43,738 bases of DNA from Candidatus Parabeggiatoa sp. nov. 2. Lineage in GTDB: Bacteria; Pseudomonadota; Gammaproteobacteria; Beggiatoales; Beggiatoaceae. The stretch covers positions 1 to 43,738 of the forward strand of contig NBMI01000078.1 of the NCBI GenBank assembly GCA_002085445.1. The letters are read 5' to 3'. Of this stretch, positions 9,105 to 18,063 are shown in pieces; the first letter of the stretch is position 1; every line of letters starts with the position of its first letter. A model generated the notes under the pieces. That model had not been told where the DNA came from. It saw only the letters and a list, made by a program, of their open reading frames with translations, and made no database searches. Both the position numbers and the translations under genes were made by a program.

Positions 9105-9324
9105 CACCCCAGGGTAGTGGTATGTCACAGTTCTCAAATTCAAAGAGAGCGAAGTGAGATAAAAAACGCCATTTATGTGCAGTATATCCAAATTACCCGA
9201 TAATTGATTCAAATCGTATTTTTTTCCACCCATCTCACGCCATAATTTCGGGTTTCCCGCTTCCAAAACGGCGCCTTAAACTTAAGCTCCTCAATCAAAA
9301 AACGACACGCTTCAAAAGCTGGCA
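9105..9324. repeat. First copy of the duplicated moaE 3' end
   Basis: This copy joins directly to the truncated moaE reading frame at about 9324. It contains the MoaE C-terminal coding sequence in a different frame from the upstream part of the gene, followed by about 110 bases of downstream flank beginning with the CACCCCAGGGTAGTGG motif. Confidence 0.85.
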
Positions 9325-9555
9325 GATATCCCATCGTTGCAAAGCCGTTTCACTGAGGGAATGCAAATACTTTTCAGTCATACCCGGATAATGTTCCAAA
9401 AACATGGCTTGCACCCTCTCGCCCTCATTATAATCGCGCATAGTACCGACAAACGTAGCGACAGCACCTAAGCCATGCCGAGCAATCAATGTTTTTTCAT
9501 AAGCCTGCAACTGTTCCCACGGACTAAATTCATTTGAAGTCACTTCAACTCTCAT
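9295..9555 (-). pseudogene. moaE: Molybdopterin synthase large subunit, internally deleted and frameshifted
   Basis: MoaE forms a heterotetramer with MoaD and transfers sulfur to precursor Z to make molybdopterin. The N-terminal part is clear: MRVEVTSNEFSPWEQLQAY, then AVATFVGTMRDYNEGERVQA and LEHYPGMTEKYL. The frame then runs through LQRWDI and ends abnormally as CQLLKRVVF. In the family, about 30 residues that include the conserved His-Arg pair lie between RWxL and AFEAC. Here they are missing, and the following AFEACRFLIEELK segment is present but out of frame. The catalytic lysines in that segment are therefore not translated. The start at 9555 follows the moaD stop by one base, with GGAGGA inside the moaD Gly-Gly codons as ribosome site. 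The gene is very probably non-functional. Confidence 0.88.
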
Positions 9556-9556
9556 C

Positions 9557-9790
9557 TCATCCTCCGGTAACGGGCGGAAAAAATGCAACTTCATCGCCAT
9601 TTTTCACTGGCGCATCTTGGTTCGCATACTCCATATTCACCGCCATCAGTACATGAGCCGGCAAAGGAGCATTATCACAAACTTGTGCCCACACCTGTGC
9701 AACCGTCAACGAATCAGGTGTCTCCATTTGGACTTCACTTTTTCCAACTTCTTCACGTAAACTGGCAAAAAACTTAACAATAATAGCCAT
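9557..9790 (-). CDS. moaD: Molybdopterin synthase sulfur carrier subunit
   Basis: This 77-residue ubiquitin-like protein ends in VTGG. The C-terminal glycine is adenylated by MoeB and converted to the thiocarboxylate that supplies sulfur for molybdopterin. Visible features are the opening strand MAIIVKFFASLREEVG, the DEVAFFPPVTGG tail and a length close to the usual 80 residues. It overlaps functionally with moaE, whose ribosome site lies in its last codons. moeB lies about 350 bases upstream on the same strand, separated by repeat DNA. The protein looks intact although its partner MoaE is broken here. Confidence 0.92.
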   Translation of the reverse strand: MAIIVKFFASLREEVGKSEVQMETPDSLTVAQVWAQVCDNAPLPAHVLMAVNMEYANQDAPVKNGDEVAFFPPVTGG

Positions 9791-10136
9791 AATCAGTTAT
9801 CAGTTATCCGTTCGACGCAAATAGTTCATGAAAAACTTCTTACTGTAAATTTTTCTGTGATTGATTAAGTTGTAAGTCCCCGAACAAAGGGATTTAGGGG
9901 TGTGTTTTTTGGAGTATCACCAGATTATTTACAGCAAGAAAACTTTTGCGTATAAATCAGTTATCAGTTATCAGTGTGGGGTTCCTTAGCGCCGCGTAAT
10001 CGGCCCCGTTAAGAGTTACCAGTTATCAGTTAGGCTCGGCGTAACACACCCCAAGCATCCCCGCTTTTAAGGCAATGCCATTAAATATCGATTCAATGTT
10101 TGATAAATGTCTGTTTTAAGGGGACTTGCCGCGGTT
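9791..10136. repeat. Heptamer tracts and an inverted-repeat element between moeB and moaD
   Basis: Short TAACTGA tracts (read on the minus strand) lie at 9792-9808, 9956-9976 and 10016-10031. Between them is an element bounded by inverted repeats AAAAACTTCTTACTGTAAAT (9831-9850) and ATTTACAGCAAGAAAACTTT (from 9927), which has the form of a small non-autonomous insertion. Its interior has the AGTCCCC...GGGATTTAGGGGTGTG motif also seen at 12077-12110. Confidence 0.6.
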
Positions 10137-10928
10137 TTATTCCCATTCAAGAGGGTGTGTTGTGGGAAGTTTTTCTCGATGGTTTTGTGAACACACTGGG
10201 CAAGCAAAATCCTTGTATAACTTTAGAGTGCGCCACTTCCCGGCATAAGCATCAAAGAGTAACACTCTACCACAGAGCGATTCTCCGATGCCCAGCAACA
10301 CCTTTATCACCTCTACCGCTTGAATACTGCCAATGACACCCACTAGCGGTGCCAGTATGCCAGCTTCACTACAAACTTCGGTTTCCTCTTCACTGTCATT
10401 ATATAAACAACGATAGCATGGTTGTAGTTTTTGTGCGGATAAAAATACTGCCACTTGTCCACCCCAACGCAGCGCCGCCCCCGACACCAACGGTATGCCA
10501 CGGCGTACACAAGCGGCATTGGTGGCAAAGCGCGTGGCAAAATTGTCACTGCAATCAGCGACAACATTAACGTCGCTCATAAGAGTTTCCAAGAAAGCCT
10601 CATCTTCAAAGCGTTGGTTGACTACAGTAATTTGTACATCTGGATTGAGTGCCTGTAGTTTAGCTTGAGCCGACACCGACTTATATTCTCCTAAGTGCGC
10701 CGTCTCATGCACAATCTGCCGTTGAAGATTGGACAACTCTACGCGATCAAAATCAACCAGCACCAAATGCCCAACGCCAGCCGCCGCCAGATACATCGCC
10801 ACTGGCGAGCCTAAGCCACCGAGTCCAATAATCAACACCTTTGACTGAGCCAGTTTTTGTTGTCCGCCTACATCCACTTGTGGTAATAAAATTTGGCGAC
10901 TATAGCGGAATAATTGTGCGTCATCCAT
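10137..10928 (-). CDS. moeB: Molybdopterin-synthase adenylyltransferase
   Basis: This E1-like enzyme adenylates the C-terminal glycine of MoaD using ATP. It has the nucleotide-binding GLGGLG motif following VLIIG, the conserved RQIV segment after the SNLQ stretch, the DCSDNFATR motif that binds ATP/Mg, two zinc CxxC pairs (CYRC and CPVC) and the Cys in EVCSEAGIL that aligns with the MoeB family cysteine. Starting at MDDAQLFRYSRQ (10928) gives 263 residues, close to the family length of about 250; a longer frame begins at 10991 but adds 21 non-conserved residues. It is on the same strand as moaD. ThiF/HesA relatives are alternatives, but the neighbouring moaD favours MoeB. Confidence 0.9.
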   Translation of the reverse strand: MDDAQLFRYSRQILLPQVDVGGQQKLAQSKVLIIGLGGLGSPVAMYLAAAGVGHLVLVDFDRVELSNLQRQIVHETAHLGEYKSVSAQAKLQALNPDVQITVVNQRFEDEAFLETLMSDVNVVADCSDNFATRFATNAACVRRGIPLVSGAALRWGGQVAVFLSAQKLQPCYRCLYNDSEEETEVCSEAGILAPLVGVIGSIQAVEVIKVLLGIGESLCGRVLLFDAYAGKWRTLKLYKDFACPVCSQNHREKLPTTHPLEWE

Positions 10929-11078
10929 CCGGTGACATTCTCTCAACAATTTACGTCCAAGGCTTGCCTTGGACTTATACAAAAGGGGCAATTTATGTTA
11001 AAATACAAGTGTAATAAAATAAACAAGTTTATTTAACAAACTTGGGATCGATCAGTGACTATTTAAAAAGGAGACAGT

Positions 11079-11663
11079 ATGAAACGCTTTGCCTTTTCGC
11101 TTGTTTTATTATCGTTCATTTTCGGCCTACTATCGTGTCAGACGGAGTCCAAGGATGCCAAAATGGATGCCAAACTGACCAGCTATCGCAATACCATCAA
11201 AGAATTTGTGGGTAGTCTACAATCAGAATTAAAGGCCGCCATGAAAAAAGGCGGCCCCATCAACGCCATTTCCGTGTGTCACACCAAAGCCCCTCAAATC
11301 CGCGCCCAATTTTCTCATAAAAAAGCCGGCTTTGAAATCGCCCGAACCAGTCTCAAACCTCGTAACGCCGACAATGCCCCGGATGAATGGGAGAAGACAG
11401 TGTTGGAACAATTTGAAAAACGCAAGGCCCAGGGTGAAGACCCTAAAACGCTTGAATTTCACCAAGTGGTTGAAACCAATGGGCAACGTCAACTGCGTTA
11501 CATGAAAGCCATTCCTACTGCTGAAGTCTGTCTGCTCTGTCACGGTGCAACCATTGCCCCAGACATTCAAGCCAAACTCAAGGAATTGTATCCTGACGAT
11601 AAAGCAACCGGCTTTAAAGTCGGAGATTTACGCGGAGCATTTAGCATAACTGAAACTATGTAA
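11079..11663 (+). CDS. Haem-binding lipoprotein of the DUF3365/Tll0287-like family
   Basis: This 194-residue protein begins with a lipoprotein signal ending in GLLSC (lipobox Cys 20), so it is anchored in a membrane facing the periplasm. A single c-type haem motif CLLCH lies at 151-155, and the conserved SVCHTKAPQI segment at 65-74 is typical of the DUF3365 family, whose members include sensor inputs and free-standing cytochromes. AAAGGAGA is placed well before the ATG. Redox sensing or electron transfer is the family expectation; no partner gene is adjacent. The gene is free of repeat insertions, unlike its surroundings. Confidence 0.85.
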   Translation: MKRFAFSLVLLSFIFGLLSCQTESKDAKMDAKLTSYRNTIKEFVGSLQSELKAAMKKGGPINAISVCHTKAPQIRAQFSHKKAGFEIARTSLKPRNADNAPDEWEKTVLEQFEKRKAQGEDPKTLEFHQVVETNGQRQLRYMKAIPTAEVCLLCHGATIAPDIQAKLKELYPDDKATGFKVGDLRGAFSITETM

Positions 11664-12548
11664 ACCGCTCCCAGGGGACGCGCTCATCGTTATACACAAG
11701 TATTTCGGAGACAAACTAAAGCATTGATTTTTAAGGAATCCCATACTAGGGCCTACCGTTTAAAATCCATAAAAATAAATTATTTAAAAACTTATGTAAA
11801 AGAACGAGGGTTTTGCTAGGGAGAAAAATCGAACATTGCTGCACCACAATCCCTTCGGGGTTGGCGCTGTGATGCCAAAACCCACAGGTTTTCACATTCA
11901 AACAACGTGGCGCTGTGATGCCAAAACCCATAAGTTGCACCTGGGGCTATTCCCCTTCGGGGTTGGGGCCCCCCTTTTTTTCCCTAGGTTTTCCGGCTAT
12001 TCACATTCAAACAACGTGGCGCTGTGATGCCAAAACCCATAAGTTGCACCTGGGGGTTCGGGGTTGGCACTTTACAAGTCCCCTTTTATGCGGGGATTTA
12101 GGGGTGTGTTATCGCTTTCAAAAAACGCAACTTGTGCAGTATAGCCTTTGGGGAGAGCAAAACGCTCGCCTAACTGATAACTGACTGGGGACATAGCAGC
12201 AAATAACTTACGCAGATAGGTTTTGATACACCAAGTTTTTGCAATAACAATGGATCGATTGCGTATATTATTTTCACACCAAGTCCCCTTCATCGTTATA
12301 CACTTTTTTTGGAAAGACAAACTAAAGCATTGATTTTTAATGAATCCCATACCAGGGCCTACCGTTTAAAATCCATAAAAATCAAGTATTTAAAAACTTA
12401 TGTCTAAGGACGAGCGTCCATCCTGGGGTGGTGAAAGTCTCGTTGTTTGGTAGCCACGAATGATCCCGTTTTTGTTCCATTACTTATGTAAGTAATTAAA
12501 TCACACTCCTAAAGCCTTTCATCCAAAATCCTTTCATCCAAAATTTTA
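11664..12548. repeat. Intergenic region built from two pairs of direct repeats
   Basis: A block of about 120 bases starting near 11689 (CGTTATACACAAG, then GACAAACTAAAGCATTGATT and TAGGGCCTACCGTTTAAAAT) is repeated from about 12294. Between the copies a 57-base unit starting TTCACATTCAAACAACGTGG occurs at about 11890 and 12000, and its TGTGATGCCAAAACCCA core occurs three times (11868, 11916, 12024). CCCCTTCGGGGTTGG hairpins lie near 11952. No gene is supported. Confidence 0.75.
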
Positions 12549-13328
12549 CTAGGGTAAAGGACACAACTCATTGGCACGCAAAGTAAGTACTTCAACACCC
12601 TGCTCGGTGACCAAAACCGTATGCTCCCATTGTGCCGAGATATTATGATCCTTAGTCACCACCGTCCACTTATCTGCTAAAACTTTAACATGCCGCTTAC
12701 CGGCATTAATCATAGGCTCAATCGTAAACGTCATGCCGGGTTGCAAGATGAGAGCTTTGGCCTCGGGATTGCGATAATGTAAAACTTGAGGCTCTTCATG
12801 GAATTTGCGACCTAACCCGTGTCCACAATACTCACGTACAACTGAACAATTTTTGGATTCTGCATAGCGTTGAATGGCCGTACCTATATCACTTAAATGG
12901 GCCAAAGGCCTGACTTGACGGATGCCAATCCACAGACATTCATAAGCAATCTCTACGAGGCGTTTGGCGCGGATACTGGGTTTACCAACCATAAACATTC
13001 TACTGGTATCGCCATGATACCCATCTTTGATGACAGTGATATCAATATTAAGAATATCCCCATTTTTTAATTTTCTATTGCCGGGAACACCATGACAGAC
13101 TTGATGATTGACGGACGTGCAAATCGACTTGGGAAATCCCTTATAATTTAAGGGAGCGGGAATAGCTTGTTGCACATTAACAATATAGTCATGGCACAAC
13201 CGATCCAATTCAAAAGTAGTCACACCTACTTGTATATAAGGTGTGATCATGTCCAACACATCAACCGCCAAGCGTCCCGCGACGCGCATTTTTTCAATTT
13301 CTTCAGGAGTTTTTATAGAGACAGCCAT
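12549..13328 (-). CDS. map: Methionine aminopeptidase, type I
   Basis: This enzyme removes the N-terminal methionine from nascent proteins. All five metal ligands of the family are in place when counted from MAVSIKTPEE: Asp 96, Asp 107, His 170 (CGHGLGR), Glu 204 (FTIEPM) and Glu 235 (QWEHT). The 259-residue length matches type I enzymes without an N-terminal extension. I chose the ATG at 13328 because MAVSIKTPEEIEKMR is the usual beginning; a frame extension to 13370 adds 14 unlike residues. The gene is divergent from rpsB, the normal gammaproteobacterial arrangement. Confidence 0.96.
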   Translation of the reverse strand: MAVSIKTPEEIEKMRVAGRLAVDVLDMITPYIQVGVTTFELDRLCHDYIVNVQQAIPAPLNYKGFPKSICTSVNHQVCHGVPGNRKLKNGDILNIDITVIKDGYHGDTSRMFMVGKPSIRAKRLVEIAYECLWIGIRQVRPLAHLSDIGTAIQRYAESKNCSVVREYCGHGLGRKFHEEPQVLHYRNPEAKALILQPGMTFTIEPMINAGKRHVKVLADKWTVVTKDHNISAQWEHTVLVTEQGVEVLTLRANELCPLP

Positions 13329-13370
13329 GACTTTCCATTGTTGTGATAGGCCTTTTATGGTATAAAGCAC

Positions 13371-13596
13371 ACGCTTTTGAAGTTTGGAACTTACACGTTC
13401 ATGACTTCAGTCGAAAAAGCGGCCAGACTGATAACTGATAACTGATTTCTCGGAATCAGTTTTTGTGTTTGGAAACGGATTCCGAGAACTGATAACTAAA
13501 CCTACATCGCACATACACCGTCACATAGATTGGGGTGCTCTAGCTTTGAGTCAATCTATGGGGTGTATGGAGGACTAACCCAATTGGAGCAACATT
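13371..13596 (+). promoter_or_regulatory. map-rpsB divergent region with a hairpin set in a heptamer tract
   Basis: The region must hold both promoters and the rpsB leader. It contains CTGATAACTGATAACTGATT (from 13429), then an imperfect hairpin TCTCGGAATC...GATTCCGAGA (13448-13487), then GAACTGATAACT. The hairpin thus interrupts the heptamer tract. A direct ATAGATTGGGGTG / ATCTATGGGGTG repeat (13526 and 13554) precedes the TTGGAGCAACATT ribosome site of rpsB. Confidence 0.5.
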
Positions 13597-14394
13597 ATGC
13601 CAGACCTATCCATGCGTCAAATGCTCGAGGCCGGGGTGCATTTTGGTCACCAGACTCGTTACTGGAATCCTCAAATGGCCCCGTATATTTTTGGGGAACG
13701 CAACAAAATTCATATCATTAACCTTGAAGACACGCTGCCCATGTTCAATGAGGCCGCCAATTTTTTGGGTCAACTCGCCGCCAAAAAAGGCACGATTTTA
13801 TTTGTCGGTACCAAACGTGCCGCACAAGATCCCATCAAAGAGGCCGCCCTCCGCTGTTCGATGCCTTACGTGAACCGCCGTTGGCTAGGTGGTATGCTGA
13901 CCAATTTTAAAACGGTCAGAGCCTCTATCAAGCGTCTCAAAGATTTAGAGATCATTACACAAGATGGCACCTTGCATCGCTTGACCAAAAAAGAAGCCCT
14001 GTCACTGACTCGTGACTTGGAAAAACTGTCGCTGAGCTTGGGCGGGATTAAAGACCTGAATGGTCTGCCCGATGCCTTATTTATTATTGATGTGGGCTAT
14101 GAAAAAATTGCCGTCAGAGAAGCCACCAAATTGGGTATTCCCGTCGTCGGCGTTGTAGACACCAACAATAGCCCTATAAATGTCGATTACATCATCCCGG
14201 GCAACGACGATGCCATTCGTGCCATCACATTGTATGCCAATGGGACAGCATATGCCATTATTGATGCTCGCCAAGCGAGCTTGCAAATGGCTATGGATGA
14301 AGACGATTTCGTGGAGGTTGAGAATATCGATTCTCAGCCAGTGGCGACTGATGAAGAGCCTCTGGTGTCGTTGGCCTCGCAAGAAACCAATTAA
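13597..14394 (+). CDS. rpsB: 30S ribosomal protein S2
   Basis: The protein is 265 residues long and has the S2 signatures [19 protein letters not shown] near the start and [18 protein letters not shown] and [12 protein letters not shown] further on. It also has the acidic C-terminal extension typical of proteobacteria. It binds the small subunit near the neck and recruits S1. The GGAG ribosome site is 9 bases before the ATG. The tsf gene follows after 140 bases of AT-rich 7-nt-period repeats, a gap that is normally used for leader and attenuation elements. Confidence 0.98.
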   Translation: MPDLSMRQMLEAGVHFGHQTRYWNPQMAPYIFGERNKIHIINLEDTLPMFNEAANFLGQLAAKKGTILFVGTKRAAQDPIKEAALRCSMPYVNRRWLGGMLTNFKTVRASIKRLKDLEIITQDGTLHRLTKKEALSLTRDLEKLSLSLGGIKDLNGLPDALFIIDVGYEKIAVREATKLGIPVVGVVDTNNSPINVDYIIPGNDDAIRAITLYANGTAYAIIDARQASLQMAMDEDDFVEVENIDSQPVATDEEPLVSLASQETN

Positions 14395-14534
14395 TAATTA
14401 ATAATTAATTGTTAATTGCCAAACGATTTTGGATGAAAGGATTTTGGATTCAAACGATTTTGGATTAATGATTAATAATTAATAATTAATTGTTAATGTA
14501 ATTAACAATAAAAATTACACAGAGGTTTTGAGAA
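14395..14534. repeat. AT-rich heptamer tract between rpsB and tsf
   Basis: TAATAATTAATAATTAATTG is present twice (14391 and 14471), with GATTTTGGAT repeats between (14425-14466). The A/T tracts step in 7s (AATTAAT), like other tracts in the window. Confidence 0.6.
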
Positions 14535-15416
14535 ATGAAAATTTCAGCAGCGCTGGTCAAAGAGCTGCGTGAGCGCACGGGTGCGGGCATGATGGAATGC
14601 AAAAAAGCACTGGTGGAGAGTGCGGGTAATATTGAAGCCGCCATCGAGTCGATGCGTAAGTCAGGCACCGCTAAAGCCGCTAAGAAAGCGGGACGAATCG
14701 CGGCCGAAGGTTTGATTGTCATACAGCAAGATAACAACTATGCGGCAATGCTAGAAGTCAATTGTGAGACGGATTTTGTTTCTAAAGGGGATGATTTCAA
14801 AGACTTTTGTTTTGCCCTAGCCGCCACCGTCTTACGTGACGGGCCTACTCATTTAGAGGCCCTAATGGCTGCGCCGTTGGCAGGTGAAAATAATAGTGTT
14901 GAAGATGCGCGGCAAGATTTGATTGCTAAAATCGGTGAAAACATCAATGTGCGGCGGTTTGCTTTGATGGATACGCGCAAGGGTTTTTTTGGCGTGTATT
15001 TGCACGGCACGCGGATTGGTGTTTTAGTCGATATGCGCGGTGGCAACGCGCAGTTAGCCAAAGATATTGCGATGCATATTGCGGCCAGTCGTCCCATATG
15101 TGTGTCGGCAGAGCATGTTCCGGCAGAGACGGTTGCTAACGAAAAAGAAATTTATAAAGCGCAAGCGGCCAGCAGCGGTAAACCAGAACACATCATTGAA
15201 AAAATGGTCGAAGGGCGGCTTAATAAATTTTTAGCCGAAGTCACTTTGTTAGGCCAACCGTTTGTGAAGGATCCTGATAAAAAGGTTGAACAATTGCTCA
15301 AGGAAAATCAAGCCACCGTTGCTCATTTTGAGCGGTTTGAAGTCGGTGAAGGCATTGAAAAAAAGAGCGATAATTTTGCCGACGAAGTAATGCAAATAAC
15401 AAAGGCTAATCAATAA
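14535..15416 (+). CDS. tsf: Elongation factor Ts
   Basis: The 293-residue protein exchanges GDP for GTP on EF-Tu. It shows the N-terminal UBA-like segment [18 protein letters not shown], the conserved core [14 protein letters not shown] with the TDF motif that enters EF-Tu, and the [10 protein letters not shown] and [15 protein letters not shown] segments of the dimerisation and C-terminal modules. Its length is normal for gammaproteobacteria. A GAGG sits before the ATG. It follows rpsB in the standard order. Confidence 0.97.
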   Translation: MKISAALVKELRERTGAGMMECKKALVESAGNIEAAIESMRKSGTAKAAKKAGRIAAEGLIVIQQDNNYAAMLEVNCETDFVSKGDDFKDFCFALAATVLRDGPTHLEALMAAPLAGENNSVEDARQDLIAKIGENINVRRFALMDTRKGFFGVYLHGTRIGVLVDMRGGNAQLAKDIAMHIAASRPICVSAEHVPAETVANEKEIYKAQAASSGKPEHIIEKMVEGRLNKFLAEVTLLGQPFVKDPDKKVEQLLKENQATVAHFERFEVGEGIEKKSDNFADEVMQITKANQ

Positions 15417-15755
15417 TCTGTTTTTTTCCCGCCCGTGGTTTAAAAAAGACGGCGGGAAAAATCCCTTACTATTTATTAATAATTAATTGTTATTAATTAA
15501 TAATTAATAATTAGTAACCCTTTAGGGATTACAAGGGAACCCCGGTTTGACTTTTTTTTTTAAAGGGGCGGGGTGTGTAAAATTTTTAACAGTTTACTCC
15601 TTTCTTAAGAGGGATATCGGAATCAGTTTTTCCGCAACGGAAAAACTGATTCCGAGATGGGTGTGTAAAATTTTATCTGCGGAAGCGGAAGTTATTTCAT
15701 TTCAAATGATGCCCGTGTGCAGTATCCCATTTACCAATTATCAACAAATTTAACC
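15417..15755. repeat. tsf-pyrH gap: two hairpins and A/T repeats
   Basis: Just after tsf a hairpin TTTTTCCCGCC...GGCGGGAAAAA (15423-15461) may slow or end transcription, although no T run follows it. AATTAAT-type repeats (15475-15512) follow, then a near-perfect hairpin TCGGAATCAGTTTTTCC...GGAAAAACTGATTCCGA (15617-15655), a sequence family also seen at 13448 and 33468. There is no gene. Confidence 0.6.
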
Positions 15756-16490
15756 ATGTCACAAGTTTCTACTGCCTATCGCCGTGTGTTACTTAAACTC
15801 AGTGGCGAAGCCCTAATGGGTAACGCCCATTTTGGTATTGATTCACAAGCCATCAACCAAATCGCACAACAATTACAAGAAATTGTAGACCTTCGGGTAC
15901 AACTAGGGCTAGTCATCGGTGGCGGCAATATTTTTCGTGGCGTAAATTTAACGACCCATGGTATCAATAAAGTTTCGGCCGATCATATCGGTATGCTCGC
16001 CACCGTAATCAATGGCTTAGCCCTACAAGATGCCCTACAAAAAATAGGGCTAGAAGTTCGCGTAATGTCGGCCATTGCTATTGATGCCGTCTGTGAACCC
16101 TACAGCCAACGGCGAGCGCTGGCGCACCTAAAAAAAGGCCGCATACTTATATTTGTAGCCGGCACCGGCAATCCTTATTTTACCACCGATTCAGCCGCCA
16201 GTTTACGCGCTATTGAAATCGGTGCTGACTTACTAATCAAAGCCACTAAAGTTAATGGTGTTTTTGATAGCGATCCATTAACCAATCCGACTGCCAAACA
16301 TTTTTCCAGAATAACCTACGACGAAGTTATTCTTAGGGGCTTAGGCGTAATGGATATCACCGCCGTTGTCCTATGTCGAGATAACAATATGCCATTGCGT
16401 GTGCTTGACATGGGCAAACCGGCCGCATTAATTCGCGCCCTCCGCGGTTTCGACGAAGGCACATTGGTTTTTCAAGAGGTTGAGGCATAG
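15756..16490 (+). CDS. pyrH: UMP kinase
   Basis: The enzyme phosphorylates UMP to UDP and is hexameric. Counting from [11 protein letters not shown] (15756) gives 244 residues, close to E. coli. It has the amino-acid-kinase motifs [62 protein letters not shown] and [13 protein letters not shown] longer frame from 15717 would start inside repeat DNA and was not chosen. No clear ribosome site is seen. A 70-base piece of its 3' end (16394-16463) is copied at the end of frr. Confidence 0.97.
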   Translation: MSQVSTAYRRVLLKLSGEALMGNAHFGIDSQAINQIAQQLQEIVDLRVQLGLVIGGGNIFRGVNLTTHGINKVSADHIGMLATVINGLALQDALQKIGLEVRVMSAIAIDAVCEPYSQRRALAHLKKGRILIFVAGTGNPYFTTDSAASLRAIEIGADLLIKATKVNGVFDSDPLTNPTAKHFSRITYDEVILRGLGVMDITAVVLCRDNNMPLRVLDMGKPAALIRALRGFDEGTLVFQEVEA

Positions 16491-16908
16491 TACAAAATTT
16501 ATTAACAAACCTCTAATTTTAATAACAATTGCCCGACAGAAATAACCCACCTTCGAGGCGCTGACTGAGGTGATGCTTTTGGAGCCTGCCCTTATAACTG
16601 TCCGGTGAGTGCAGAGCTTTAATTGGGCGTGGTTCTAACCAAAAACCGTGTTTTTGGATGTAAAATGGCGAGCTAATGTGATTTGCGGCAATCAATTGAT
16701 GTGATTTTATACGGAACTTAACGAAAAATCCGTGTTTCGGACTCCCAGTCAATTTTCAGTTTTCATTTTTCATTAGTCTAACCGCCGAGAACCAAGGCAA
16801 TACACATTAAAGCGCCCTTTTTAAGAAGTGAAGGCTTTGGGAGATTCCCCCACGGAAAGGAGTGCTATTTAAAACATTTGTTAACATTTAGGAATCGGAT
16901 AACGCAAA
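16491..16908. other. pyrH-frr gap with dispersed repeat fragments, no gene
   Basis: It includes ATACGGAACTTAACGAAAAA followed by TCCGTG (about 16710), also seen near 33533 and in part near 29567, and the TTTTCAT-type heptamer tract TTTTCATTTTTCATTAGTCT (16758), shared with 29604. Such a gap is large for two genes usually transcribed together. Confidence 0.5.
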
Positions 16909-17508
16909 ATGAACGAGCTAATAGAACTGATTAAGAAAGACGCCGAAGCGCGTATGCTTAAATTCCTAAGCGCCTTACAAGCCGAATTCACCAAAATTCG
17001 CACCGGCCGCGCTCATACCGCGCTCCTAGATCATCTCACCGCGCCCTACTATGGCAGCGATGTGCCCATCAATCAAGTTGCCAATATCGCCGTACTGGAT
17101 TCAAGAACACTCGGTGTTACGCCGTATGAAAAAAGCCTGGTTGGCATTGTAGAAAAAGCCATTAGAGACTCTGACTTAGGGCTAAACCCAACCAATTTAG
17201 GTGCATTATTGCGCGTACCGCTACCGCCGATGACTGAAGAACGGCGGCGCGACTTGGTCAAAATCGTGCGCCAAGAAGCTGAAAACGCACGGATAGCCAT
17301 TCGCAATGCGCGCCGCAATGCTAACCACGAGATCAAAGAATTAAAGAATAACAAAGACATTTCCAAAGACGAAGAACACCGTGGTGAGGAAATCATCCAA
17401 AAACTAACCAATCAACTGATTGCCCAGGTAGACACGGTGCTGCAAGAAAAAGAAACGGAATTAATGGAAAATTGCGAGTGCTTAACATGGGCAAACCGGC
17501 CGCATTAA
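16909..17508 (+). CDS. frr: Ribosome recycling factor with an acquired C-terminal tail
   Basis: RRF splits post-termination ribosomes with EF-G. The protein has the family core: FTKIRTGRAHTALLD, YYGSDVPINQVANI, the RTLGVTPYEKSLVGIVEKAI segment and the basic helix ERRRDLVKIVRQEAENARIA. Family members end just after KExELM. Here the frame goes on as [13 protein letters not shown] for a total of 199 residues against about 185. That tail is encoded by a 70-base copy of the 3' end of pyrH read in another frame. The core is intact, so activity is plausible, but the native last one or two residues and stop have been replaced. Confidence 0.95.
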   Translation: MNELIELIKKDAEARMLKFLSALQAEFTKIRTGRAHTALLDHLTAPYYGSDVPINQVANIAVLDSRTLGVTPYEKSLVGIVEKAIRDSDLGLNPTNLGALLRVPLPPMTEERRRDLVKIVRQEAENARIAIRNARRNANHEIKELKNNKDISKDEEHRGEEIIQKLTNQLIAQVDTVLQEKETELMENCECLTWANRPH

Positions 17509-17540
17509 TTCGCGCCTTCACCTGTTTCGACAAAGGAACA
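17471..17540. repeat. Copy of the pyrH 3' end fused to frr
   Basis: Positions 17471-17540 match pyrH 16394-16463 with about 9 differences, including the identical 20-mer GGGCAAACCGGCCGCATTAA. It supplies the last codons and stop of frr. Confidence 0.93.
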
Positions 17541-18063
17541 AGCAACGAATTGACATACTGAAAGTACAACTTCTTTAAGGAATAAACGGATTTTTTAAGT
17601 TTAATATTTGAGTTTTTTATCTGCTAGCTTGCTAATCCCTTATTTCCTTCAGCACCTTTTTCAAGTACGTTCCGTATAAAACGGATTAAATAAGACAAGC
17701 CACAAATTTATTGTTTGCGGTTTCCTCATTATTATAAAATCCACAAACGCAAAAAAAACGTTTACAAAATACAACACACGACACACGTTTTGCACAAAAT
17801 TTGCGGTTTCAATCTAACCATAGTGTGTGTATTGTACACGTAGTATTTGCCAATTGGTAACTGCCTCCGGGACAGTTACAGTAACTGTAGTATTGCCGTT
17901 GTAGTAACTGCCGTTAAAGCAACTACGGTAACAGCCTAAAAATCGCTAACAATTGGCCGTAACATGCGCCATAAAAATCCCATGCCTTGACTTATATCAA
18001 ATCAAAGTCATTTCAAATATGGTCAAATTAGCCAATTAAGCAATCACCATTAACCAACGACCA
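17541..18063. other. frr-uppS gap, no gene recognised
   Basis: The interval is AT-rich with ACACACGACACACG near 17768. A cluster of partial inverted repeats at 17845-17940 is built from CAGTTAC/GTAACTG elements (GGTAACTGCC, CAGTTACAGTAACTG, GTAACTGCC, GGTAACAGCC). It could fold into a branched structure. No reading frame with a family signature is present. Confidence 0.45.

Noticed and set aside
9066-9266. 66-codon minus-strand frame as a gene
   Set aside because: It is an out-of-frame reading of the duplicated moaE 3' end.
17466-17508. A novel C-terminal domain on RRF
   Set aside because: The tail is only 13 residues and is fully explained by the copied pyrH 3' end read in another frame.
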